Assembly (NCBI GenBank): GCA_026770025.1
Contig: JAMXDE010000010.1
Span: 2,542,001-2,606,000 of the forward strand
Direction of reading: 5' to 3'
DNA length: 64,000 nucleotides
From: Craspedostauros australis
Taxonomy: Eukaryota > Bacillariophyta > Bacillariophyceae > Mastogloiales > Achnanthaceae
Shown here one piece after another: positions 44,536 to 57,307 of the stretch (positions within the stretch are counted from its first letter, which is position 1; every line of letters starts with the position of its first letter). A program made the position numbers and the translations under genes. Under the pieces are notes generated by a model that was not told the DNA's origin, ran no database searches, and saw only the letters and a program-made list of their open reading frames with translations.

Positions 44536-45286
44536 TCGCTGCCCCATCCATTGAGACACTGATCAACTCTGGAATCCAACATCAATGCGCACATGATGGC
44601 ACCAAGGACGGCGCGGCTCAATCCAAACAACCATCCCTCTTCCCCACCTCCAACCAAGGCACGTCCGATACGTCCTCCAATGCATCTACACAGGCAAGAT
44701 ATCCTTCAATGACAGCGCTCGTGACAACGCCGCCGCTCACATCGGTGCTCACGCCAACGCTCACCACGATACAGATGCCTCTCACCAGCCAACTCATATC
44801 CTCACTGGACAGGATGATCTGCAACAGCTGATCCTTGTGGCCAACGAGTTCAGCTTCTGGCGACTCAAGCTTGTTCTTGAAGCAGAGTTGGCCCGCAATC
44901 ATCTCACAGAAGACACCATGATAGATGTGTTGATATTCGCCCACCAACACAACTGCGTGGTGTTGAAGGATATGGCGATGAGAATGGCAGCTGAAAGTGA
45001 GAAGGATACGTTCACTCATCTAGATTTAAGCAAACTAATTCTACAACCTCAACTGATGGGAGGTATTCGTGTCCTCCGCAATGGGGGAGCGGAGAGTGAT
45101 GGTATTGATGATGAGTACAGCCACATGTCCATGGTGGAGCTGTACAAGGTTATGGATCAGGATGAGGGTACAGCACAAGTGGATTCATACATGGATTGGG
45201 TGACATTGGTGGACTTCGTCCGCTCTCTGAGTACCAAATCATCCATAGTGGTTGAGACGGACGGTGCTGCTGCAGAAGAGGAGTGA
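44532..45286 (+). pseudogene. BTB/POZ-like frame, unit B, frameshifted near its start
   Basis: The frame ending at 45286 is open from about 44,600 and reads RHVRYVLQCIYTGKISFNDS, a His-rich spacer and LILVANEFSFWRLKLVLEAE, without the TAA of A and C. The preceding BTB piece (MIAAPSIETLINSGIQHQ, from 44532) lies in another frame, so a small indel around 44,570-44,640 breaks this copy at a different place. No upstream ATG serves the longer frame. Confidence 0.5.
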
Positions 45287-45964
45287 AGTGTCAGACCATT
45301 TCATACCATGCCATACCGTACCAGAAATCTTCCACAAGTGAACGCATGGCGGAATTGAGTTGATTGATAAAAATAGTCGTCAGAATAGTCATTAGGATAG
45401 TAACTATATGAAAGGAGCTGGAGCAATTTATGATCGATTCATTCAATGGTGCGTCCGGCATTCCTTCACCGTCCACCCTATCGTTCGCAGCGCGGTCTGG
45501 TTGGGCCGCGAGATACGCATAATCTTCTGTGAATGAATTGCAGATGATCCCGGTTGGCGTATGGCACGTTGGTGTGCATCATCATTTGCCAATGCGACAT
45601 GAAGACGATGATTCAGCCACCGCTGTCATCGTCATGGTCGTCATTGCCGATCATATGGTTTCCGCATTTGCTTGTTTCGTTGGTGTGGAAGGAGGTGCGT
45701 GGGAAGCTATGGTGGACCTCGCTGGCGTCATGCATGGCTTGTAGGAATCGAATCCAACGTGACGGAGCGGGATGTACTACGGCTGTCAGCTTGTTGGTGG
45801 TGGTGGTGCTGCAGTTCGTGCATGATGTCGCGCAGGGCACAAGCGCATGCCAACAGCTGCTGTATGGTTTTCGATATGGCGGACCAAGATGATGAGCCAT
45901 GGGAGAAGTTGCCAACGTCATTGTACACGGTTTCAATAATGGTGGATCCGATGAGAGCATGCCT

Positions 45965-46438
45965 CTATCTCATCGTTTGCGGTTTGTGGCGGAGATGCAT
46001 CGCTTCGAGCATCGGTATGAGCAGGCGTGGCTGGTTGTGGTGCGTGTTGTGGAAACTGAGGAACATCTCCGAACTGATGGCTCTGTTGGTCTCGGGAAAG
46101 TCGCTGCGTCCGATCTCACGGATGCACCTGTCCAACATGTGCTGAATCTCCGTTTCAGACAACGCATCGGATGTTTATGTGCGTGGATGCTGCTGCTGAT
46201 GACTTGAATCCAGACCGCACCATGGGCCATGACAAGTCTTGCCATTGCTGTTGGTTCTGTTGTTGGCTCTGCGATTTCACATGTCCCAAGCTCTCCTCTA
46301 CTCCGGAGCAGTTGGTGTGATATCTTCCTTTCGGATGTCGCTGAGCGATGCGACAAGTTTGAGATAGCTGTTCATCACCGCTTGCCATTCATCATCGGCA
46401 TCAGCGTCATCGTTGGCATCGTCATCGTCTCTTGCCAT
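45965..46438 (-). pseudogene. Unrecognised minus-strand frame, unit B
   Basis: It starts MARDDDDANDDADADDEWQA at 46438 and stops after TPTAPE. The conserved downstream segment SETEIQHMLDRCIREIGRSD into FPETNRAISSEMFLSFHN is uninterrupted here (to TGA at 45965), whereas A and C are split. The two parts are not in one frame, so the gene is broken or spliced in a way I cannot show. Confidence 0.4.
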
Positions 46439-46598
46439 GGTCGCCTTCGTTGATTCTGGTTGGCGTGCCATATTTGCGCAGCCGCCGCTTGCTTGATTAC
46501 TTCATTGCTTCATTGCTCTGCTGCTTGACGGACAACGTCTCAGTGTTGGCTGATACCTCCATCAATGCAAACATAGTCATGCCACTTCATCTCTCTTG

Positions 46599-46624
46599 CT
46601 CTCTCTCTCTCTCTCTCTCTCTCT
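46599..46624. repeat. (TC)n microsatellite in unit B
   Basis: About 13 dinucleotide units, absent as a pure run from the same place in units A (31,735-31,760) and C, which read CACCCTCTCTTTCCTTCTCTC. Confidence 0.85.
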
Positions 46625-47126
46625 TTTGTGTTGATGTTGATGTTGTTTGATGGATCATTGTGCAAAATCGGAGATTCGTCATTTGTGCGGCGCCAAGAAT
46701 TTTTGGCGCGTTTGGTGGGTGCTCGTCTGTCTGCCATCCGTCGTTCATTCAACCAATGACACACGCACACACTCGCGACAAACATCACCAATGCGTTGTC
46801 TTCGTGCAATGCAACTCTGTTCGACGATGGTGAGGGTGATGGCAACCACTCCAATGACGCCGCATCCCTTCACATTGGTATCACCACCACCAACACCAAC
46901 GCAAACACAAACAATCAGACAAGATGACGAGGCATCGACATCCAAGAGGAACTGTGGGAAGGCTCGCCAGTTGCTCCGTACCCTTGACCCACCCGTCGTA
47001 CGATTATGAGTATTACTATGGAACCTTCCATGAGTACGATCTACTCTGGGAGTTGCCACAGCAAAGCGTCCAGCCTGATACTCTGTTCGAACCTGCGTCC
47101 AGCCCGTGCGCTCATGACAATCGAAG

Positions 47127-49209
47127 TTGCTGGAAGAGGACGGTGACAGACTGATAGCAGAGAAGCAAACGGAGACCAGGCGACCGCAACAGGCCGACAC
47201 GAAATCGAAGGCGAACAAGCCCACCAGCGTTGCCAAAGAGGCCAAACCAGCTGCAAAATCAGGTGGTCGTGCCAGTGTCAGCACAGATACACCAAGCAGC
47301 GCCAATAGAAGGACAGCCAAAGATGCGAAAGCTTCGGCTGTGAAACGATCACGTGCAAAGAGTCTGGAGATGCTCGACATGCAAGCTCACGAGATGTCAT
47401 TCAGCTCCCTTGATCCCAACAAGTTCATCAACAACGAATCGATGCCGGTGCCAATCACCCCAGGTGGACTCAGCTTCGCCACAGCCCCAGCACTTAGCGC
47501 AACCCGCAAATGGAGCAGTCAAGACAAGATGATGCTTGCGCAGAGTCGGAGACGCAGGCCAAGGACACAAACGAATTCCAACGCAACGACCAGCGGCGAC
47601 AAATCGAGGAGCAAGAGTTTGGAATTCTCGAAGGACGGACACAACATGCCAGTCACACCAGACACATTAGGCACATTGAGCGCAGCCAGCACCCTGGCTC
47701 TACCTCGAGTGGCGACAACGGAGACGTCACGCAGCAACAGCCTGGAGTCACGCTCCAATCTTCCAAATCTCCACGATGATGACAACGTCGACGTTGCGAC
47801 AAGTGCTGCTGCAACGAATGGTGGGAGAAGCTTGGCGGCCCCTGTCACGCCTGGAGGTCGGAGCTCAGCATCTACACCAGCCCCGTTCAGCCACATACAT
47901 GAATAGAGACAACAGTCTTCGTCGTTGAACAAGCGCAGGTCGACGTTGGCAAGCATCCTCAAGATCAAATCATCATCATTACGTGAAGTGTCGTCAACCA
48001 ATCCTCCCAAATCGAAGCAACGACCATCTCTCGAATCCCGACCATCGCAATTGGCCGACCTTGCCTTGACCAAAGCATCCGCAACGGCGTCATCATCATC
48101 GCCGTCACCACCGTCATCATCATCACAGTCCAAATCCAAGCTCAATCTTCAACAGTTCGAACGCAACCACGGAGGTGTCTCGGCCACAACCCCAAGCCCC
48201 ATCCAGTCCTGGAGCCTTGAGTTTGGGAATCGAATTGCAATCGAGCAAGAAGGAACGAGGGGCTCCTTCTCACAACAGATCTGCATGCAGTTCGTTGCGC
48301 CCAAGTGAAGACTCGAAGCAACGACGTTCACGCGGACGAAGCACGGGTGCTCTGCGTGAGGCGATCAAGGAAAGGATCTCCAAGGTGCTTGGCAATGGCC
48401 CCCGACGTCACCACTCCAGCAAAACAAGAGACGTGTCATCACCATCGATACCACCATCGTTATCACCGTCGCCACGGCATCGGCGGAGAAGCGCGCATCA
48501 CACCAGTGGCAAACCGCACTCGACATCGTCAAGATCAAAGAGTGTGGAGCGTTCGACATCATTGTGTCATCGTCGTGACGGAGCAATTCACACTTGCTCC
48601 TCTGGAAGAAGCCGCCGCTCGCCATCGGTGCGGAGTCGTCGAAGTCCGTCCGATCGCGATCACAGAAGAACTGCGCAAGTATCGATGGACTCATCGCCAT
48701 CATCACGGCGACAACGAGCATCTGGCAGTTCGGATGATGTGAACGCAGCCTCGCGTTCACGCCAATCCAACTCAAATGCGCACTCCACCGGTACTGGTTT
48801 GCACCAACGCAAGGGCTCACCTTCCCGAACGCATGCCCGGGGAAGTTCACGAAGACCAAATCAATGTGGCCGTAGCCAATCGACACCACGTGGCGAAGAT
48901 CAGCGAAGGAAGTCCTCTGATGAACGATCACCATCGGCGCGACAACAAAGCAGATCAAGAGGATATCGAAATTAGAGCGTCGAACGGCACAGCGATGAGA
49001 GAGATGAAGATGGACGACATGGCGAACAACAACATGGCAACAAACGTTCGTCATCACACGAGGCCCTTCAATCAAATTGTTGTGGACGAAGCAGATCATC
49101 GACTCGCGATGCTGTCTACCATGAGAAGCTGTCTGACACAAAGCCACTGCAACTCATATCAAAGAAAGCAGTCAGGAACAAGAGCGCGTCTCAGTACCGC
49201 CATCCCTTG
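47127..49209 (+). pseudogene. Long Ser/Arg-rich frame, disrupted, unit B
   Basis: Same protein type as in unit A. 47127-47906 ends at a TAG where A and C have GAA. 47925-48308 continues the same text (RRSTLASILKIKSSSLREVS) through the CGA that is TGA in A and C. 48175-48975 holds the RS-rich part (SGRSRRSPSVRSRRSPSDRD, RRQRASGSSDDVNAASRSRQ) without the frameshift seen in A and C, stopping at TAG after RSRGYRN. Different lesions in different units point to independent decay from one intact ancestor of about 700 residues. Confidence 0.5.
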
Positions 49210-49435
49210 ATGAATGGTACCAAAACTCCCACCCTGTGATGCATCACGACATGATGGGATGGAATGAGATGGATGGGCCGCTCCGTATTTGTATCATACT
49301 CATAGAGGTATGGTAGACTCATGTCGCTGTATGAAATACACCTACGAATAAACTGTACTTCTCTACGTATGTTTGGAACAGTACCGCATGCACTATATCT
49401 GCTCGTGCAATAGAACACTGTGATGAAGTCACCGG

Positions 49436-50317
49436 ATGTTTCAAGAGATTGAAGGGCTGGATACTGCTCCCGCGCTGCCTCTGCCTTGTCTACGACTACT
49501 CGTGTGCGCCCTCTGCAGTACATACCCACACAGGGATGTTGCCGATGTCATTCACGAACGGATTGGACATCTGTGGTTCCATCCACACTCCGCCATGAGC
49601 ATCGTTGTTGGTTCGTTGCTCAGACAAAGGACGCATGGCAGCAGCATTATCACAAGCCGTGCGGTCGTCACCGTGCCGCCGGATTCACACACAGAACACT
49701 CCACTCCAAGTCACACTGCCAAACAGATTGAAAGCTACAGTGCCGATGCCAGCCGATCCAAGCTTCTGAAAGAGGCGATCTACGAAGAGCACATGGCGAA
49801 CAAGGCAGAGGGAGATGATGAGAAGTCACGAGGAGCATGGGTGCTGCACGGTTCCATCGACTGTCTCGTATCACGCTATTGTCCTCATCTCTCCATGAGT
49901 TGCACTCCGCCATTGTGCCAAAACTGCAGTCGAGACCCTTGCCAAGCCCCAGGAGGAGTGATCACTCGCGGTTACAGCAACAATTGCCAGGGTCACCATC
50001 CATTCCAATCTTCGAAGCGAGCAGTGCCAGCGCGGCGGAAATACAAGAATCGACGAGCCAGCGCAGTCCAAGCATCCAGAGAGCTTGACGAGCAAAAGAA
50101 GAAACCAACGAATCAACCAACCAACCAACAAGCAACCCCATGCAGAGTGCGAGTGCCGTATTGCGGATCATGGTTGGCACAGAGTTTCCGTATGGCACAA
50201 GAAGCACATGGTCAGCGATCCCTGGCCCATTCGCGCACCGTATACCCACATGTCCTCCTTCGTGGTGCTCCCAACTTCGTTGATGAGGCGGATGTTCCTG
50301 TCGATCGCCTCAGTTGA
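49436..50317 (+). CDS. Unrecognised 293-aa frame at 3' end of unit B
   Basis: Same start as the unit A frame (MFQEIEGLDTAPALPLPCLR), but it continues past the position that is TGA in A and C, across the empty copia target site at 49992-49996, and into the unit tail (RVPYCGSWLAQSFRMAQEAH). Composition is Ser/Arg/Cys-rich with no known motif. It could be an open frame by chance; the first 120 residues are the better-conserved part between units. Confidence 0.3.
   Translation: MFQEIEGLDTAPALPLPCLRLLVCALCSTYPHRDVADVIHERIGHLWFHPHSAMSIVVGSLLRQRTHGSSIITSRAVVTVPPDSHTEHSTPSHTAKQIESYSADASRSKLLKEAIYEEHMANKAEGDDEKSRGAWVLHGSIDCLVSRYCPHLSMSCTPPLCQNCSRDPCQAPGGVITRGYSNNCQGHHPFQSSKRAVPARRKYKNRRASAVQASRELDEQKKKPTNQPTNQQATPCRVRVPYCGSWLAQSFRMAQEAHGQRSLAHSRTVYPHVLLRGAPNFVDEADVPVDRLS
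49992..49996. other. Empty copia target site (GTCAC) in unit B
   Basis: The sequence CCAGG-GTCAC-CATCC is continuous here. In unit A the same CCAGG-GTCAC leads into the LTR and GTCAC-CATCC resumes after it. This is the pre-insertion state. Confidence 0.92.
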
Positions 50318-51211
50318 GCATCGATGCTCTGGAAGTCACGAGCCAAGACGGCGGCACTCATGCCTATTGATAGAATGCGCATGGTATTGTATGTTGGTGG
50401 TCCGTGTGGCAGGAACAGCGGAGGTGGCACGGTATCACTCCACCTGTTGATTGCTGGACGTGTCAACTCATCCCCAATACACAATGTGGTGTTGGTTTGA
50501 TGTTGGGGACTCTTGTTGCCCGTGCGGATGGTGATGGTTGCAATGCGGTGGGATGGCAACCAGCCAAATCCAAATGAGATGGGTCGCGACCAACACAGGC
50601 AATCAACAAAGGCAGTCACATTGGTGGCTCCATCGGTGGCTTCATGGTTGTTCGAGGCATTGGCTCACACCTCAAGTTGGTGCTTGTGATGGCAGGCGGA
50701 CGAGGGGCAGCGGTCTTGCAGATGCCACGATGACGCAAGCAAGCGTGGGCCATGGTGCACATGGTGGTGGCGGCGGTGGCGGCGACGATGACAGCTCTCT
50801 CTGTTTCCGAAGACTTTCACGTTGTTTGCTTCGGATTGGTGTTGCATTGATTGTGGCCAAACGAGAACTCTGTTGTGGTGCTTCTTTCTTGTTGTTGGTC
50901 GCACGCATTTTCGTGATGGATGGGAAACAGAAAGATCCAATCCGCGCGAACCAGACGCGTTTGATCAAGGAGGAGACAAACACAGGCAAACAGAAGGAGG
51001 AGACCATGCGAACAAGACAACAGCACACACATCACCCAACCCCATACTCAACCGCGTGAACAACAGACATCGAATTGCCACTCATATTCATCACACAGCG
51101 TATGGCACTCATACTCATACTACTACAAGCTGTTGCAGACACAAACATCGATATCTCTTCCATAGGCAGCTCCGACCACAGACATCCTCGACAGCCAATC
51201 CAACATAAATC

Positions 51212-51232
51212 GTCCAACGTCCAACGTCCAAC
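51212..51232. repeat. (GTCCAAC)x3 upstream of unit C ankyrin gene
   Basis: Three units at the position of the six-unit run in unit B. Confidence 0.85.
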
Positions 51233-51268
51233 GTCTATCGTCCAGCGACCATCCACCATACTCTCAAA

Positions 51269-52123
51269 ATGCCGAGTGTTACGAACGAACAACTCATTGA
51301 TGCTGCCAAGGCAGGTGACTTGTCAGTGTTGAAGGAGTGGAAGAAGCAGAACGAGACACATAATGAAGGAAATGGTGTCAACATGGTTACAGACTGGGTT
51401 GGTCGGACTCCCCTTCTTTGGGCATGCTCCAACGGCAAGCTGGAGTGTGTCAAGTACCTCATCGAATCATGTGAGGCGGACATCAACTGCAAAACCAACC
51501 AAGGTTCCACTCCCCTTCATCTGGCATGCTACAACGGCCACCTGGAGTGTGTCAAGTACCTCATCGAATCATGTGAGGCGGACATCAACTGCAAAGACAA
51601 CGGTGGTGACACTCCCCTTCATGATGCATGCTACAACGGCCACCTGGAGTGTGTCAAGTACCTCGTCGAATCATGTGAGGCGGACATCAACTGCAAAAGC
51701 AACCATGGTTCCACTCCCCTTCATCGGGCATGCTCCAACAGCCACCTGGAGTGTGTGAAGTACCTCATCGAATCATGTGAGGCGAATATCAACTGCCAAG
51801 ACAGCGATGGTTGGACTCCCCTTCATGTGGCATGCCACAAAGGCCAGCTGGTGTGTGTGGAGTACCTCATCAAATCATGTGGGGCCGACGTCAACTGCAA
51901 AGCCAACAGTGGTTGGACTCCCCTTCATGACGCATGCTGCAACGGCCACCTGGAGTGTATGGAGTCCCTCATCAGAGGACTTTCGCCTTCAGTTCACCCA
52001 CAACTGCAACAACTGCAGCAACGCTTACAACAAAACGAGCAAGAGAATAAGCAGCCACAAGAACAGTTGGGACAGCAGTTGACACAGAAGGAACAGAGAA
52101 TGAGCAACTGCAACAACAGCTGA
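51269..52123 (+). CDS. Ankyrin-repeat protein, unit C (6 repeats, 284 aa), spans the duplication junction
   Basis: Starts MPSVTNEQLIDAAKAGDL. Six 34-residue repeats; from 51,508 (inside the TPLH motif of the second repeat) to the stop it is identical to the unit A gene from 28,793. Its 5' part (51,269-51,507) is a distinct paralogue, and its leader is more like unit B than unit A. The extra repeat (102 bp) relative to A follows from the junction. It has the same truncated tail (KEQRMSNCNNS) as A. It therefore appears to be a hybrid gene made by unequal crossing-over. Confidence 0.78.
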   Translation: MPSVTNEQLIDAAKAGDLSVLKEWKKQNETHNEGNGVNMVTDWVGRTPLLWACSNGKLECVKYLIESCEADINCKTNQGSTPLHLACYNGHLECVKYLIESCEADINCKDNGGDTPLHDACYNGHLECVKYLVESCEADINCKSNHGSTPLHRACSNSHLECVKYLIESCEANINCQDSDGWTPLHVACHKGQLVCVEYLIKSCGADVNCKANSGWTPLHDACCNGHLECMESLIRGLSPSVHPQLQQLQQRLQQNEQENKQPQEQLGQQLTQKEQRMSNCNNS

Positions 52124-52154
52124 GACAGCAGTTGAAGCGAAAGAAGCAAGAGAA

Positions 52155-53093
52155 TGAGCACAAACACAGCACCCACAAGAGGACCAACATCAGCATTGGA
52201 GAAGACAGCTCAGATGCTTCCAAACCAAGAACAGGACAGACCCCATCTTCTTGTGTGGACAGGGCGACGAACAACAACGAATCAAAGCAAACTCTGAACT
52301 TCTCATGATCACCGTCCCATCCATTGAGACACTGATCGACAAAGGAATCCGACATCAGCACACGAATGATGACACTCACGATGGAACTGAATCCATGCAA
52401 GTAACCATTCCTCTTCCCGATCTTCAACCAAGGCATGTCCGATAAATCCTCCAATACATCTACACAGGCAAGATATCCTTCAATGACAGCGCTCGTGACA
52501 ACTCTGCTGCTCACGCCAGTGCTCATGTTGGCGCCCACGTTCACGCCCACACTCACCACGATGTGGATGCCTCTTACCAGCCAACTCCCATCCTCACTGG
52601 ACAGGATGATCCGCAACAGCTGATCCTTGTGGCCAACGAGTTCGGTTTCTGGCGACTCAAGCTTGTTCTTGAAGCAGAGTTGGCCCGCAAGCATCTCACA
52701 GAAGACACCATGATAGATGTGTTGATATTCGCCCACCAACACAACGGCGTGGTGTTGAAGGATGCAGCAATGAGAATGGCAACTGCAAGTGATAAAGATA
52801 TGTTCACTCATCTAGATTTAAGCAAACTGATTCTACAACCCCAACTGATGATAAGTATTCTTGCCCTCCGCAGTGAGGGAGCCAAGAGTGATGGTATTGA
52901 TGATGAGTACAGTCACATGCCCATGGTGGACCTGCACAAGGTCATAGATGAGGAGAAGGGTACAGCACAAGTGGATTCATACATGGATCGGGAAACATTG
53001 GTGGACTTCGTCCGCTCAATGAGAACCAGCTCTATGAGAGCCAATGGATCCGAAGTGATTGTGGTGGACGGCACTGCCGAGGAAGAGGAGTGA
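52155..53093 (+). pseudogene. BTB/POZ-like frame with TAA, unit C
   Basis: Copy of the unit A frame with the same TAA (52443-52445) and the same 176-residue open remainder from 52563. Confidence 0.6.
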
Positions 53094-53619
53094 AGTGTCA
53101 GACCATACCAAATCATAACAGAAGTCTTCAAGAAGTGAACGCATGACAGAATTGAGTCGATGGATAAAACTAGTCGTCAGAATAGTCATTAGGATAGTAA
53201 CTATGTGAAAGGAGCTGGAGCAAATAGTGATTCATTCATTCAATGGTGCGTCCGGCATTCCTTCACCGTCGCCTTTGGTGATGTGCACAGCATGCTGCTC
53301 CATGCACTCCCGTATCGTTCGCAGCGCGGTTTGGTTGGGCCGCGAGATGCGCAAGGTCTTCTGTGCATGAATTGCAGATGATCCTGGTTGGTGTTCGGCA
53401 CGTTGCCGTGCATCATCATTGGCCAATGCGACATGAAGAGGATGGAGCAGCCACCGCTGTCATCGTCGTGGTCGTCATTGCCGATCAAATGGTTTCCGCG
53501 TTCGTTGGTTTCGTTGGCGTGGAAGGAGTTGTGTGGGAAGCTATGGTGGACCCTGTTGGCGTCATGCATGGCTTGTTGGACTCGAATCCAACATGACGAG
53601 GTGGAGCGTATTGCGACAG

Positions 53620-54286
53620 TTAGCTTGTTGTTGGTGGTGGTGGTGGTGCTGCTGCTGCAGTTTGTGCACGATGTCGCGCAAGGCACGCATGTATGCCAGC
53701 AGCTGCATGGTTTTCGATAGGTATGGCCGACAAAGATGACGAGCAATGGAAGAAGTTGCCAACGTCATTGCACAGGATTTCAATAATGGTGGATCCAAGG
53801 AGACAGTGCCTCTGTCTCATCATTTGCGGTTTGTGGTGGCGACGTATCGCTTCGAGCATCGGTATGAGCAGGCGTGGCTGGTTGTGGTGCGTGTAGTGGG
53901 GACTGAGGAACATCTCCACACTGATGGCTCTGTTGGTCTCGGGAAAAGTCGCTGCGTCCAATCTCACAGATGCATCCGTCCAACATGTGTTGAATCTCCG
54001 TTTCCGACAACGCATCGTACGTTTCTGTGCGTGCGCGCGGCTGCTGATGACTTGAATCCAGACCGCACCACGGGCCATGACATGTCTTGCCGTTGCTGTT
54101 GACACTGTTGTTGGCGCTGCGATTTCCCATGTCCCAAGCTCTCCTCTACTCCGGAGCAGTTGGTTTGATATCTTCCTTTCTGATGTTTCTGAGCGATGTG
54201 GCACGTTGGAGATCGCTGTTCGTCGCCGCTTGCCATTCATCATCTGTATCAGCGTCATCATCGGCATCGTCATCGTCTCTTGCCAT
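53620..54286 (-). pseudogene. Unrecognised minus-strand frame with frameshift, unit C
   Basis: Identical to unit A 30,905-31,571, including the extra A in GGGAAAAGTC. Confidence 0.4.
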
Positions 54287-54959
54287 GGCCGCCTTCGTTG
54301 ATTCTGGTTGGCGTGCCATAGTTGCGCAGCCGCAGCTTGCTTGATTACATCATTTCTTCGTTGCTGTTTTTATTCATTTCTTTGTTGGAGAATGTCTCAG
54401 TGTTGGCTGATACCTCCATCAATGTAAACATCGTCATGCCATTTCATCACCCTCTCTTTCCTTCTCTCTTGTTGTGTTGATGTTGTTTGATGGATCTTGT
54501 GCAAAATGGAAGATCCGTTGTTTTGGGTGGTGTCAAGAATTTTTGGCGCGTTTGGTAAGCACTCGTCTGTCTGCCATCCGTTGTTCATTCAACCAATGAC
54601 ACACACAAACACTCACAACGAACACCACCAATGCGTTGTCTTCGTGCAATGCAACTCTGATCCATGATTGTGAGGGTGATGGCAACCACTCCAATGACGC
54701 CGCATCCCTTCACATTGGTACCACCGACGCAAACACCAACACAAACAATCAGACAAGATGACGAGGCATTGACATCCAAGAGGAACTGTGGGAAGGCTCG
54801 CCGGTTGCTCCGCACCTTGACCCACCCGTCCTACGACTATGAGTATTACTATGGAACCTTCCATGAGCACGATCTACTCTGGGAGTTGCCACAGCAAAGC
54901 GTCCAGCCTGATACTCTGTTCGAACCTGCGTCCAGCCCGTGCGCTCATGATAATCGAAG

Positions 54960-57085
54960 TTGCTGGAAGAGGACGGTGTCAGACTGATAGCAGAGAAGCA
55001 AACGGAGACCAGGCAACCGCAACAGGCCGACACGAAATCAAAGGCGAGCAATCCCACCAGCGTTGCCAAAGAGGCCAAAGCAGCTGCAAAATCAGGTCGT
55101 CATGCGAGTGTCAGCACAGATACACCAAGCAGCACCAATAGAAGTACAGCAAAAGATGCGAAAGCTTCAGCTGTGAAACCATCACGTGCGAAGAGTCTGG
55201 ACATGCTCGACATGCAAGCTCATGAGATGTCATTCAGCTCCCTTGATCCCTGCAAGTTCATCAACAACGAACCGATGTCGGTGCCAATCACCCCAGGTGG
55301 ACTCAGCTTCGCCACAGCCCCAACTCTCGGCACAATCCGCGAACGGATCAACCAAGACAAGACGAAGCTTGCGCAGAGTCGGAGACGCAGGCCAAGGACA
55401 CAACCGAATTCCAACGCAACGACCAGCGGCGACAAATCGAGGAGCAAGTGTTTGGAATTCTCGAAGGACGGACGCAACATGCCAGGCACAACATACACAT
55501 CAGACATACCAGGCGCGATGAGCGCAGCCAGCACCCCGACTCTACCTCAAGTTGCGACAACGGAGACGTCACGCAGCAACAGCCTGGAGTCACGCTCCAA
55601 TCTTCCAAATCTCCACGATGATGACAACGTCGACGTTGCGACAAGTGCTGCTGCAACGAATGGTGGGAGAAGCTCTGTGGCCCCTGTCACACCTGGAGGT
55701 CGGAGTGCGGCATCTACACCAGCCCCCTTCAACCGCACACATGAAGAAAGACAACAGTCTTTGTCGTTGAACAAGCGCAGGTCAACGTTGGCAAGCATCC
55801 TCAAGGCCAAACGATCATCATTACGTGAAGTATCGTCGACCAATCTTCCCAAATCGAAGCAATGACCATCTCTCGAATCTCGACCATCGCAATTGGCCGA
55901 TCTTGCCTTGACTGAAGCATCCGCAAAGGCGCCATCATCGCCATCATCATCGCCGTCGCCACCGTCATCATCATCATCGCAGTCCAAATCCAAACTCAAT
56001 CTTCAACAGTTCGAACGCAACCACGAACATGGAGGTGTCTCGGCCACAACCCCAAGCCCCATCCAGTCCTGGAGCCTTGAGTTTGGGAATCGAATGGCAA
56101 TCGAGCAAGAAGGAACGAGGGGCTCCTTCTCACAACAGATCTGCATGCAGTTCGTTGCGCCCAAGTGAAGACTCAAGGCAACGACGTTCACGCGAATGAA
56201 GCACGGATGCTCTGCGCGATGAGATCAAGGAAAGGATCTCCAAGGTGCTTGGCAATGGGCCCCGACGTCACCACTCCAGCAAAACAAGAGACTCGTCATC
56301 ACCATTGATAGTACCATCGAGATCACCGTCGCCACGACATCGGCGGAGAAGCGCACAGCACACCAGTGGCAAGCCTCACTCGACATCGTCAAAATTACAG
56401 AGTGTGGAGCGTTCGACATCATTGTGCCATCGTCGTGACGGAGCAATTCACACTTGCTCCTCTGGAAGAAGCCGCCGCTCGCCATCGGCGCGGAGTCGTC
56501 GAAGTCCGTCCGATCGCGATCACAGAAGACTGCGCAACTATCGATGGACTCATCGCCATCATCACGGCGACAACGAGCATCTGGCAGTTCGGACGATGTG
56601 AACGCAGCCTCACGTTCACGCCAATCCAACTCAAATGCGCACTCCACTGGTACTGGTTTGCACCAACGCAAGGGCTCACCTTCACGAAATCATGTCCGAG
56701 GAAGTTCGCGAACACCAAATCAACGTGACCGTAGCCATCGACACCACGTGGCGAAGATCAGCGAAGGAAGTCCTCCCATGAACGATCACCATCGGCGCGA
56801 CAACGAAGCAGATCAAGAGGATATCGAAATTACAGCGTCGAACAGCACAGCGATGAGCGAGATGAAGATGGACGGCATGGCAAGGAGCGACATGCCAACA
56901 ACAACATGGCGACAAACGTTCGTCATCACGCGGGGCCCTTCCATCGAATCGTCGTGGACGAAACAGATCGTCGACTCGCGATGCTGTCTACCATGAGAAG
57001 ATATCTGGTACAAAGCCACTGCAACTCACACCAAAGAAAGCAGTCAGGAGCAAGAACGCGTCTCAGTACCGCCATCGCTCGATGA
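54960..57085 (+). pseudogene. Long Ser/Arg-rich frame, disrupted, unit C
   Basis: Copy of unit A 32,245-34,371 with the same TGA (55863-55865) and the same missing A. One further base is missing near 56,736 (GTAGCCATCG for GTAGCCAATCG), which adds a frameshift not present in A and may be a sequence error. Confidence 0.5.
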
Positions 57086-57307
57086 ATGGCACCAAAACTC
57101 CCACCCTGTGATGCATCACGATACGATGGGATGGAATGAGATGGAGGGGCGGCTCCGTATTCGTATCATACTCATAGAGGTATGGTAGATCCACATCCCT
57201 GTATGTAATACACCTACGAATAAACTGTACTTCTCTACGTATGCTTGGAACAGTACCGCATGCACTATATCTGCTTGTGCAATAGAACACTGTGATGAAG
57301 TCACCGG

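Noticed and set aside
48365-49147. 260-aa minus-strand frame in unit B
   Set aside because: Reverse of the Arg/Ser-rich frame; long because of the biased codon composition and not kept open in A and C.
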